Position numbers and translations under genes: made by a program
Shown: positions 48,322-55,825 of the stretch, one piece after another
Layout of the letters: every line of letters begins with the position of its first letter
Position numbering within the stretch: position 1 is the first letter of the stretch
The notes under the pieces: generated by a model
Told to the model about the DNA's origin: nothing
The model's input: only the letters and a program-made list of their open reading frames with translations
Databases searched by the model: none
Assembly (NCBI GenBank): GCA_001464915.1
Contig: LNED01000041.1
Location: forward strand, 38,800-102,799
Source of the DNA: Sphingomonadales bacterium Ga0077531
GTDB lineage: Bacteria; Pseudomonadota; Alphaproteobacteria; Sphingomonadales; Sphingomonadaceae
Length of the DNA: 64,000 nt
Direction: 5' to 3'

Positions 48322-49497
48322 TTATCCTAAAACCCGCTCGTAAATCGCGTATTCGCGGTTGACCTTGCTTTTGATCGTATCGGCGATGGCGAGCATCCCC
48401 TGATTGTCTTCCAGCACCCAGCCAAGTTCACCGCGGGTGGATTGAAACTTGGTGGTGGCCTCCACCCGGATCGCCTCAATCATCATGAAGGCCAGCGTTC
48501 CGGCCATGCGGGTGTTGTGCAGTTCTTTCAGCACTCCCATCAGCGGCACCCGCATCCCGGCGCCGCGCGGGTTCCGTAGCCAGCGCAGCATATGGATCCA
48601 GCCGAACGGAAACAGCTTGCCCCGGATCTTGGCCAGCGCGTCATTCACATCAGGGAAGGTCAGCATGAACGCGACCGGGCGGCCATCCACCTCGGCGATC
48701 ATGTTGAGTTCTTCGTGGATGATCGCCCGCAGCTTCTTGCCCGCATAGGCGACTTCGGCGGGAGTGAAGGGGACAAAACCCCAATTGTCCGACCACGCAT
48801 CATTGAGGATAGCGAGGATGGTTGCGACCTCCTCGTCCCAGCGGCTCTTGTCGACCCGGCGGACATTGATCCGGTCATTGCGCAGCCCCGATTGGACAAG
48901 GCGCTGCACCAGCGGGCCAAATCCGTTCGTTATATCAAGATCATAGGTAAATAGCGTTTTGGCGCGGGTATAACCCGCCCCCTCGATCCAGCCGGCATAA
49001 TGCGCCGGGTGGTGGCCCATCATTATCATCGGCGGGTGATCCTGCCCGCTGATCAACAGGCCGGGTTCTTCCCAGATCGACATCGAAATGGGGCCGAGCA
49101 CGCGGGTCATCCCCTGATTTGTCAGCCACGCTTCGGCGGTGTTCAGCAGCGCACGGGCGACATCGGCGTCTTCCGCATCGAAATAACCGAAGAACCCGGT
49201 GCCAGGGCCGAACCCCTGATCGGCCGGCATGGCGAGCGCGAGTTCATCAATATGCGCAGAAATCCGGCCCACGGCCTGCCCGCCGCGCCGAGCGATAAAC
49301 AGTTGCACCCGTGCATGGCCGAAAAACGGGTTCTTGGCGGGATCGACCAGCTCGATCTGTTCAGATCGGATCTGCGGCACGAAATGGGGGAGGCGATCGG
49401 AAAATGCCCGGCCCAGATCGACAAATGCGGCCCGTCTGCGCTTGTCGCTGACGGGTTCGATGCTTATCTCTGCCCCGCGCCCGGTTGCATCTGCCAC
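48322..49497 (-). CDS. GNAT-like N-acyltransferase family protein of unknown substrate
   Basis: 391 aa. Annotated in related genomes, as I recall, as a GNAT-like protein or mis-called dATP pyrophosphohydrolase. Visible features: SDRLPHFVPQIRSEQIELVDPAKNPFF, VGRISAHIDELA, GFFGYFDAEDADVARALLNTAEAWL and GPISMSIWEEPGLLI in the first GNAT-like half, and a second half with EELNMIAEVDGRPVAFMLTFPD. No signal peptide. The start is ambiguous: GTG at 49497 (MADATGRGAE, with GGGA upstream) is preferred over TTGs at 49527 and 49560. Confidence 0.75.
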   Translation of the reverse strand: MADATGRGAEISIEPVSDKRRRAAFVDLGRAFSDRLPHFVPQIRSEQIELVDPAKNPFFGHARVQLFIARRGGQAVGRISAHIDELALAMPADQGFGPGTGFFGYFDAEDADVARALLNTAEAWLTNQGMTRVLGPISMSIWEEPGLLISGQDHPPMIMMGHHPAHYAGWIEGAGYTRAKTLFTYDLDITNGFGPLVQRLVQSGLRNDRINVRRVDKSRWDEEVATILAILNDAWSDNWGFVPFTPAEVAYAGKKLRAIIHEELNMIAEVDGRPVAFMLTFPDVNDALAKIRGKLFPFGWIHMLRWLRNPRGAGMRVPLMGVLKELHNTRMAGTLAFMMIEAIRVEATTKFQSTRGELGWVLEDNQGMLAIADTIKSKVNREYAIYERVLG

Positions 49498-49643
49498 GCT
49501 GCAATTCCCGTAATTGTTTTTGGTCAAGGTGTCTGTGTCGCGCCCGCGCCATTCACGCAAGCGTATCGATCACACTCACCAACAACCCGCGTTTGGCTTG
49601 ACCCCCGATTTCGAGTAGGGCGAGCTTCAGGAAATTGCCGAAA

Positions 49644-50765
49644 ATGACCCCCGATATGACTGTGCACCAGACCATCGACCCTGCCCGCCCCGATGCGCTT
49701 GCCCCAGAGCTCACCCCTGTGCGGGCCACCCGCGTCCAGTTCATGGTCGAGGATGACAAGGCGATGCTGCGCGCCGCGCGCGATCTGACCAAGGGTTTGG
49801 GTGAGGCGAAACCGGGCATCTACTGGACAGATATGCTGCTGTCGGCGGGCGTCGGCTATGCCGGGATTGCGACCGCGATTTTACACCCGAACCTTGGCGT
49901 ACAGATTGCCGCCGGACTGGTCGCGGCGCTGGCGATGTACCGCGCGCTGATGTTCATCCACGAACTCACCCACATCCACCGTGATGCGCTGCCGGGGTTT
50001 CGTACGGCGTGGAACCTGCTGGTCGGGATCCCGCTGCTGACCCCCAGCTTCATGTATGAAGGTGTGCACGTGATCCATCACAAGCGCACGCAATATGGCA
50101 CGATTGAAGACCCCGAATACCTGCCGCTCGCGCTGATGAAGCCGTGGAGCCTGCCCTTGTTCGTGCTGGTTGCGCTGCTTGCGCCGGTGGCGTTGCTGGT
50201 TCGGTTCGGCGTGCTCTATCCGCTCGGCTTGATCGTGCCAGCCGTGCGAACCTTTACGTGGGAGCGTTTTTCGGCGCTGTCGATCAACCCCGAATTCCGC
50301 CGCAAAGCCCCTGAGGGCGATTTTGCCGGTCGGGTGCGTTGGCAGCAAGCGGGCGCGAGCCTGTGGGCCATCGCGCTGATCGCCAGTGTGTTCGTGATCG
50401 GCTGGCAGCCGCTCGCCATTGCGCTTGGCGTGCTGTCGCTCACCGCAGTGCTCAATCAATTGCGCACGCTGGTTGCGCATTTGTGGGAGAACGAGGGCGA
50501 ACCGATGACGGTGACCGCGCAGTTCCTCGACAGCGTCAACGTTCCGCCGCCGGGGCTGGCAGGGGAAATCTGGGCGCCGGTGGGCCTGCGCTATCACGCG
50601 CTGCACCACCTGATGCCGTCGATGCCGTATCATGATCTACCCGAAGCGCACCGGCGCCTGGCGCGCGAACTCGGCACCGGATCGACCTATGAAGGTGCGA
50701 ACCATCCGGGATTGCTGGTGCTGGTGGCACGGATCGCGCGGAGCACGATGGGGAAGCGGGCGTAG
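49644..50765 (+). CDS. Membrane fatty acid desaturase family protein
   Basis: 373 aa. Di-iron membrane desaturase/hydroxylase with three histidine boxes: HELTHIH, HVIHHKRTQ and HALHHLMP, between hydrophobic pairs such as GVQIAAGLVAALAMYRAL, LPLFVLVALLAPVALLVRFGVL and ASLWAIALIASVFVIG. Introduces a double bond or hydroxyl into acyl chains or another lipid; position cannot be told. Start at ATG 49644 (MTPDMTVHQ), with AGGA upstream. Confidence 0.88.
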   Translation: MTPDMTVHQTIDPARPDALAPELTPVRATRVQFMVEDDKAMLRAARDLTKGLGEAKPGIYWTDMLLSAGVGYAGIATAILHPNLGVQIAAGLVAALAMYRALMFIHELTHIHRDALPGFRTAWNLLVGIPLLTPSFMYEGVHVIHHKRTQYGTIEDPEYLPLALMKPWSLPLFVLVALLAPVALLVRFGVLYPLGLIVPAVRTFTWERFSALSINPEFRRKAPEGDFAGRVRWQQAGASLWAIALIASVFVIGWQPLAIALGVLSLTAVLNQLRTLVAHLWENEGEPMTVTAQFLDSVNVPPPGLAGEIWAPVGLRYHALHHLMPSMPYHDLPEAHRRLARELGTGSTYEGANHPGLLVLVARIARSTMGKRA

Positions 50766-50777
50766 GCGCCCAACCCT

Positions 50778-51290
50778 TTAGTCAAGAAAGCAGATCATCG
50801 CGCAGCGGCGGTCGGCAGGCAGGCCGTCGTCAATTTCGTTCGCCAGCTCGCCTGCAAGGCGCAGGTGGGCGTCGATCGCGGTGACTTCCTCAAATCCGAG
50901 CCGCGCATAAAACGGTGCGTTCCATGGCACGTCGCGGAAAGTGGTGAGCGTCAGCGTCTTGAACCCGGTGTTGCGCGCATCGATCTGCGCAGCGCGCACC
51001 AGCCCTGCACCGATCCCGCGCCGCTGGAATTGCGGCGCGACGTCCATTTCCCAGATATGCAATTCGCGCCGGAATGGCTCAGCAACAAGGAAGCCCGCCA
51101 CTGCTTCGCCGACAAGGGCGGTCAGGCAATGGCCCTTGCGGATCAGGCGGGCATAGTCTGCTTCGGAACGGGTGCGGGTAAAGTCGAACCCCGGCGCAGC
51201 AGCGAATGCAACGGCAGCGGCACGTTCAATCCCGGGCATAGCCTCGGCATCCTGCGGGCGCGCCAGCCGCAGCGTCCAACTACCGCTCAC
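50778..51290 (-). CDS. GNAT family N-acetyltransferase
   Basis: 170 aa. SGSWTLRLARPQDAEAMPGIERAA at the N-terminus, the acetyl-CoA loop in MDVAPQFQRRGIGAGLVRAAQ (QRRGIG), and LTTFRDVPWNAPFYARLGFEEV, the classic GNAT end. Substrate unknown. A GTG at 51290 overlaps the lptG stop (GTGA), which decides the start and couples it to the lpt operon; a longer reading to 51350 would lie inside lptG. Confidence 0.87.
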   Translation of the reverse strand: MSGSWTLRLARPQDAEAMPGIERAAAVAFAAAPGFDFTRTRSEADYARLIRKGHCLTALVGEAVAGFLVAEPFRRELHIWEMDVAPQFQRRGIGAGLVRAAQIDARNTGFKTLTLTTFRDVPWNAPFYARLGFEEVTAIDAHLRLAGELANEIDDGLPADRRCAMICFLD

Positions 51291-52390
51291 TCTTCCGTCC
51301 GGATCAGCACTGTCTCGCCGAGCAGCAGGAACAGCGCGAAAGGAGCCCACGCGGCCAGCAACGGAGGGTAACCACCGAAGCTGCCCATCGCCAGCGCGGC
51401 ATTATCAACCACGAAATAGGCAAAGCCGAGCGCCATCCCGATGATTGCGCGCACGAACAACTGGCCCGACCGCGCCAGCCCGAACGCTGCAATTGATCCC
51501 AGCAGCGGCATCAGCAGCGCCGACAATGGCCCGGACAGGCGGTGCCACCACTTGGAACGCATTTCGTCGGTATTGCGCCCCGCTGCTTCGTAGGCGTCGA
51601 TGCTATCCGACAGTTCCGAGAAGCTCAGCGCATCGGGATCGATTGATTGCAGCATGATCCGTTCGGGGCTCAGACCTTGGCCGACCACCAGTGCAGGCAC
51701 CGTGTCGGTAATCGCGCCCGCCACATCGAAACGTGTCGCCGACTCCATCCGCCATCCGGGCGCGGCATAGGTGGCGCGCGCGCTGCGCACCTGTTCGCGG
51801 ATAATCCCGCCCGGTGCACGTTCGTACCAGGTGACGCCGCTCAGCACGATGTCCTTGCCCGCGCCGGTCAAGGTCGCAGCCGACAGGATATTGGTGCCGT
51901 CGGTAAGATAGACGCTCGACCGCACGCCGCCGGTCGCAGGAGGCGGGATTGGGCCGTATTCGGCTGCTTCCCACGCTTTTAGCGTCGCATTGGCGCGGGT
52001 GACGATGCGTTCGTTAAAACCGAAGCTGACCAGTGACACCACCGCCGCGGTCAACAGAAGCGGCGATAGCACCTGATGCGCGCTCAGCCCCGCAGCCTTC
52101 ATCGCCACCACTTCACTGTTCTGGTTCAAGGTCACGAGCGTGATCAGTGTCGCCAGCAGCACCGAATAGGGCAAAAAGCGAGAGATAAGCTGCGGCATCC
52201 GCAGGCTGGCATAGCGCAGGATCTCGGCCTGCCCATTGCCCTCTGCCGCGAGAATTTCGCCGGTGGCTGACAGCAGATCGAGCGCCAGCAGCACCAGCAC
52301 CAGCATGACGAGCACCGCAAAGATGCGCACCACGAACATCTTGGCGAGATAAAGCGTCAGGGTGCGCGAGGGGAAGAAATCGAACTGCAT
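51287..52390 (-). CDS. lptG: LPS export ABC transporter permease LptG
   Basis: 367 aa, YjgP/YjgQ family. Membrane helices at the N-terminus (MFVVRIFAVLVMLVLVLLALDLL; LPYSVLLATLITLVTLN) and C-terminus, with a periplasmic jellyroll domain in between (VYLTDGTNILSAATLTG ... GVTWYERAPGG). The conserved NQNSEVVAMKAAGLS coupling segment is present. With LptF and the LptB ATPase (not in window) it extracts LPS from the inner membrane. It lies 6 bases after lptF. Confidence 0.95.
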   Translation of the reverse strand: MQFDFFPSRTLTLYLAKMFVVRIFAVLVMLVLVLLALDLLSATGEILAAEGNGQAEILRYASLRMPQLISRFLPYSVLLATLITLVTLNQNSEVVAMKAAGLSAHQVLSPLLLTAAVVSLVSFGFNERIVTRANATLKAWEAAEYGPIPPPATGGVRSSVYLTDGTNILSAATLTGAGKDIVLSGVTWYERAPGGIIREQVRSARATYAAPGWRMESATRFDVAGAITDTVPALVVGQGLSPERIMLQSIDPDALSFSELSDSIDAYEAAGRNTDEMRSKWWHRLSGPLSALLMPLLGSIAAFGLARSGQLFVRAIIGMALGFAYFVVDNAALAMGSFGGYPPLLAAWAPFALFLLLGETVLIRTEE

Positions 52391-52396
52391 CGCCGC

Positions 52397-53638
52397 CTAT
52401 TCCGCCGGGGTCGCCAGCGCTTCAGGCGCGGCACTGTACGCACGCTGATTGCGGCGTGCGAACAGCTTGCTGATCCGTTTCGAAATCTTGGCGAAACCAG
52501 CTTCCAGCGCGCCAATCGCCTGCCCGCCGGGGACATAGGCAACGCGGTAATACATCCATAAGATCAGCGCGGCGAACAGCACAAACGGCACCCATAAAGC
52601 CAGCACCGGATCAAGCCGGCCGAGCGCAGCGACATCCTCGCCGTATTGGTTGATCTTGTGATAGGCGACCACCATCACGATCGAAACGAACACGCCCAAA
52701 GCGCTGGTCGATCGCTTGGGCGGGATCGCCAGCGCCACAGCCAGCAGCGGCATCAGGAACATCATCAGCACTTCGACCAGCCGGAAATTGAAGCTGGCGA
52801 CGCTGGCATCGCGCGCATCTTGAGCGCTATCGCGGCTCCAGCCGATCTTCAGCAATTCGGGCAGGATATATTCGCGGGTCGCATCGCCGCGCGCGCGGAA
52901 TTTCTCCATAGCGGGAAGATCAATCGGCAAATCATGGCGGCTGAAGCTGAGCACGCGCGGGGTGTTGCCTCCGGTATCCTGAATGATCGTGCCTTCAGTC
53001 AGGCGCAGGATAATGGTATCGGGATTGTCGCGGGTGGCCAAGAACGCCCCTTCGCGCGCAGAGATTGACAGTACCTGCCCCTTGCGGTTGGCAACGCGGG
53101 CGAAGATGCCGATCAGCTTGCGGCCTTCATCCTCGCTTTCCTCGATCCGCAACGCCATGCGGTCGGCGATGGTGGTGAACTCACCCACTTTGATCGACGC
53201 GCCAAGCGCGCCCGAGCGCAGGTCATATTCCATCTGCTCGTAATAATAGCGGCTGACCGGCTGGATGTAGAACACCAGCGCGATATTGACTCCAACCAGC
53301 GCCAGCGTGATCAGATAGGGCATCCGCAGCAGCCGATTGTACGACAGCCCGACCGCGCGCATCGTATCTAGCTCGCTCGATGTCGCCAGCTTGCGGAATG
53401 CCAGCAACACGCCGAGCAGCAGGCCCAGCGGGATCGCCAGACTGGCATATTCGGGGATCAGCGCGCCGAGCATTTTGAACACCACGCCGATCGGCCCGCC
53501 TTCCACCGCGACGAAATCGAACAGGCGCAGCATCTTGTCGAGCATCAGCAGCGACGCGGCGAGCGCGAATACGCCGAGCATCGGCACCAGCGTCAGCCGC
53601 AGGACATACCGGTCAATGCTGGGGATCAGGTTGAGCAA
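52397..53638 (-). CDS. lptF: LPS export ABC transporter permease LptF
   Basis: 413 aa, same family as LptG. IDRYVLRLTLVPMLGVFALAASLLMLDKMLRL starts the first helix, the coupling segment is KLATSSELDTMRAVGLSYNRLL, the periplasmic domain contains TIIQDTGGNTPRVLSFSRHDLPIDL, and the final helices include MMFLMPLLAVALAIPP. The C-terminus is a 40-residue cytoplasmic tail. First gene of the lptF-lptG-GNAT run. Confidence 0.95.
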   Translation of the reverse strand: MLNLIPSIDRYVLRLTLVPMLGVFALAASLLMLDKMLRLFDFVAVEGGPIGVVFKMLGALIPEYASLAIPLGLLLGVLLAFRKLATSSELDTMRAVGLSYNRLLRMPYLITLALVGVNIALVFYIQPVSRYYYEQMEYDLRSGALGASIKVGEFTTIADRMALRIEESEDEGRKLIGIFARVANRKGQVLSISAREGAFLATRDNPDTIILRLTEGTIIQDTGGNTPRVLSFSRHDLPIDLPAMEKFRARGDATREYILPELLKIGWSRDSAQDARDASVASFNFRLVEVLMMFLMPLLAVALAIPPKRSTSALGVFVSIVMVVAYHKINQYGEDVAALGRLDPVLALWVPFVLFAALILWMYYRVAYVPGGQAIGALEAGFAKISKRISKLFARRNQRAYSAAPEALATPAE

Positions 53639-53734
53639 GTGGGGCTTTCCGTCGATTGTGCGAGGGCCATAGCGCGCTCGCGCTTTCGCGTCATGTCTCC
53701 AATTACTGTGACCTATGGTGCCTGAGCGGCGGAT

Positions 53735-54241
53735 TTACCAGAAGCGGCTGCCAGGAATGCCCTTGAACGGCCCGGCTTCGCGGCTTGTGATCCAGCCGCC
53801 ATAAAATCCGCCGGGCTGCGGGGTCACCTGTTCGCCATCAACAAGCACTTGGTCGAAGGGCGCAGCGTAGAAGGCAATGTGATCCTTGATCCCGGCAAAG
53901 GCTGAGGTGGGCGCTGGGTAGCTCCAGCCCGGGCCCGCAATCCGTTCGTCGCCGATTACCACATCCCAATAGACCGCTTGGCCCTTCCATTCGCAGATTG
54001 ACCGGGCCGGGTTGGGTGCAAGGTGCGCCATCGCGATGTCGGATTGCGGGATGTAATAGGTCGGCGGGTGAGAGGTTTCGAGCGTGCGCCATGCGTTGCG
54101 GCTATCGGCCAGCACGGTCCCGCGATGAAGGATGCGGATATGACGCGCGGTCGGTTCGGCAATAGCGGGACGGGGGTAATCCCACGCGCTTTCCTGACCG
54201 GGTGCGGGGGGATCGGGTTCGGGATGGTGCGGCTGGCGCAT
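53735..54241 (-). CDS. DUF427 domain-containing protein
   Basis: 168 aa. The DUF427 core reads IRILHRGTVLADSRNAWRTLETSHPPTYYIPQSDI, then SICEWKGQAVYWDV and KDHIAFYAAPFDQVLVDGEQVTPQPGGFYGGWIT, the usual conserved blocks. Small beta-rich cytoplasmic fold, function unknown. It starts 10 bases after the clpS stop and is probably co-transcribed; the ATG at 54241 is preferred over a TTG at 54265 that overlaps clpS. Confidence 0.88.
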   Translation of the reverse strand: MRQPHHPEPDPPAPGQESAWDYPRPAIAEPTARHIRILHRGTVLADSRNAWRTLETSHPPTYYIPQSDIAMAHLAPNPARSICEWKGQAVYWDVVIGDERIAGPGWSYPAPTSAFAGIKDHIAFYAAPFDQVLVDGEQVTPQPGGFYGGWITSREAGPFKGIPGSRFW

Positions 54242-54251
54242 GGCCCGCCGG

Positions 54252-54656
54252 TCAGGCTTTCTCAAGCGTGCATTGCAGCGGGTGCTGGTTCTGCTTGGCG
54301 AAATCCATCACCTGATTGACCTTGGTTTCGGCGATTTCATAGGGGAATATCCCGCACACGCCGACGCCGCGTTGGTGGACATGCAACATCACCCGGGTCG
54401 CCTGTTCCAGATCCATGCTGAAAAAGCGTTTGAGCACCAGCACCACGAATTCCATCGGCGTGTAGTCGTCGTTCAGCATCAGCACTTTGTACTGGCTCGG
54501 CTTCTTCGGTTTGGAGCGGGTTTTGGTGGCGATACCGACTTGGCTTCCGCCGCCGCCATCATCGTCCTTGCCGCCGTCCTCGTCTCCGGCGCGAACGCGC
54601 TGCATGAGCGGCGGCGCGGCGACGGCGGGCAGGGCGGGGACGGGTTGGATTGGCAT
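54252..54656 (-). CDS. clpS: ATP-dependent Clp protease adapter ClpS
   Basis: 134 aa. The adapter core (about 50-130) contains [51 protein letters not shown] and the N-degron pocket residues N and D in [10 protein letters not shown]. Delivers N-end-rule substrates to ClpAP. A disordered Gly/Asp-rich N-terminal extension of 45 residues precedes the core, somewhat long for the family. clpA is not adjacent here. Confidence 0.94.
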   Translation of the reverse strand: MPIQPVPALPAVAAPPLMQRVRAGDEDGGKDDDGGGGSQVGIATKTRSKPKKPSQYKVLMLNDDYTPMEFVVLVLKRFFSMDLEQATRVMLHVHQRGVGVCGIFPYEIAETKVNQVMDFAKQNQHPLQCTLEKA

Positions 54657-54726
54657 GAGCCTCCATTATGGGATTTAACGCCCGATCCGCAAGCGGTTGC
54701 TGCGTGGGTTTGGCTCTTGCAGGCAA

Positions 54727-54760
54727 AGAAAAGGGCCGAGCAGACGTTAGTCTGCTCGGA
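54727..54760 (-). terminator. Distal terminator after the phasin gene
   Basis: On the minus strand CCGAGCAGAC-TAAC-GTCTGCTCGG is followed by CCCTTTTCTTT. It is the second of two tandem terminators. Confidence 0.85.
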
Positions 54761-54773
54761 CGCCGGACAGCAA

Positions 54774-54809
54774 AAGGGCCGAACAAACCTATTAGGTCTG
54801 TCCGGCCCG
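54774..54809 (-). terminator. Proximal terminator after the phasin gene
   Basis: On the minus strand GGGCCGGACAGACC pairs with GGTTTGTTCGGCCC around TAATA, followed by TTTTG. It lies about 70 bases past the phasin stop. Confidence 0.85.
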
Positions 54810-54880
54810 GCGCTTTTCAGCGCGCTTTCGTGAACCGGGATTGGGAGAGAGAGGAGAGGCCCGGTTCAGAAACTTATTGC

Positions 54881-55699
54881 TTAGGCAGCCTTCGAGATCT
54901 TCTCGGCGGCGACGCTGACGCGGTTCGAAATCGGAGCGAAAGCTTCGTTGGTGAGCTTCACCCAAGCTTCGGTACGCTTCGAGCCGAACGACACCAGCGC
55001 GTCGAAGTTGCGACGGACGATTTCGCCCTGAAGCTGCATCAATTCGGTCGGCGACTTGATCGCGGCGACCTTCTTGGCGTCTTCGGTGATGGTTTCGATC
55101 ACGGTCTTGCCGGTTTCGACATTGTCCTTGAGCAGTTCCTGCGCGCCGCTGAAGAAAATCTTGCCGCTTTCAACGATCGCATCGACGTTCGCCTTGCTGA
55201 ACTCGCCAGCTTCGGCGGCCAGAACGGTGGTCTTGGCATAGGCGGTGGTGGCGGCAGTCTTGGCGCGGGTCTGCGCGTCGGCCAGCATATCCTTGGCGGT
55301 GGCAGCGATGTTGGTGTTCTTGGCAGTGGCCATGATGGTATCCTTGAGCTTGATGATCGGGTTGGTCGAAGCAGGCGCGGCGGTTTTCGGGGCAGCCTTG
55401 GGAGCCGCCTTCTTGGCCAGCACGGGCTTCTTTGCAGCAGGCTTGGCGGCCGTCTTCTTGACGGTCTTGGCAGCGGGCTTCTTGGCAACAGCCGCCTTCT
55501 TGGCGACCGCGACCTTCTTGGGCGCTGCAGTTGTCTTGGCAGCCGGGGCAGCCTTCACCACCTTGTCGGCAGGAGCAGTTTCGGCCTTGGGCGCAACTGC
55601 GACCTTGGCGGATGCTTCGGCATAGGCCTTTTCAGCAGCGGCATCGATCTTGGCGACCGGCGCTTTCACTTCAACGGCATTGTTTTCAACTTCGGACAT
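54881..55699 (-). CDS. Phasin family protein with lysine/alanine-rich PhaF-like N-terminal region
   Basis: 272 aa. The C-terminal part (about 125-265) is a phasin domain: AKDMLADAQTRAKTAATTAYAKT, FSKANVDAIVESGKIFFSGAQEL, MQLQGEIVRRNFDAL, coating PHA granules. The N-terminal region (about 35-115) is a run of AAKK/KPAAK units like histone H1 or PhaF, suggesting DNA or nucleoid contact (inference). Two PhaR-like operators lie upstream and two terminators downstream. The phaC gene is adjacent upstream on the same strand. Confidence 0.9.
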   Translation of the reverse strand: MSEVENNAVEVKAPVAKIDAAAEKAYAEASAKVAVAPKAETAPADKVVKAAPAAKTTAAPKKVAVAKKAAVAKKPAAKTVKKTAAKPAAKKPVLAKKAAPKAAPKTAAPASTNPIIKLKDTIMATAKNTNIAATAKDMLADAQTRAKTAATTAYAKTTVLAAEAGEFSKANVDAIVESGKIFFSGAQELLKDNVETGKTVIETITEDAKKVAAIKSPTELMQLQGEIVRRNFDALVSFGSKRTEAWVKLTNEAFAPISNRVSVAAEKISKAA

Positions 55700-55716
55700 G
55701 ATGACCTCGCTTCATG

Positions 55717-55776
55717 TTGCACTGCACAAAATAGTGAGTGCGGCTGCGAAGTCAAGCACTTTTGTGCAGTGCACAA
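55717..55776 (-). promoter_or_regulatory. Two PhaR-like operators upstream of the phasin gene
   Basis: TTGCACTGCACAAAA at 55717-55731 and, in opposite orientation, TTTTGTGCAGTGCACAA at 55760-55776 share the core TGCACTGCACAA. TGCA-rich sites of this sort are bound by the PHA-sensing repressor PhaR in other bacteria. The repressor gene is not in this window. Confidence 0.55.
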
Positions 55777-55825
55777 TAAGTGTTCAAGCCATTGTTTATA
55801 TGTCAGTTCGAAGCCTTCGGGCGAC

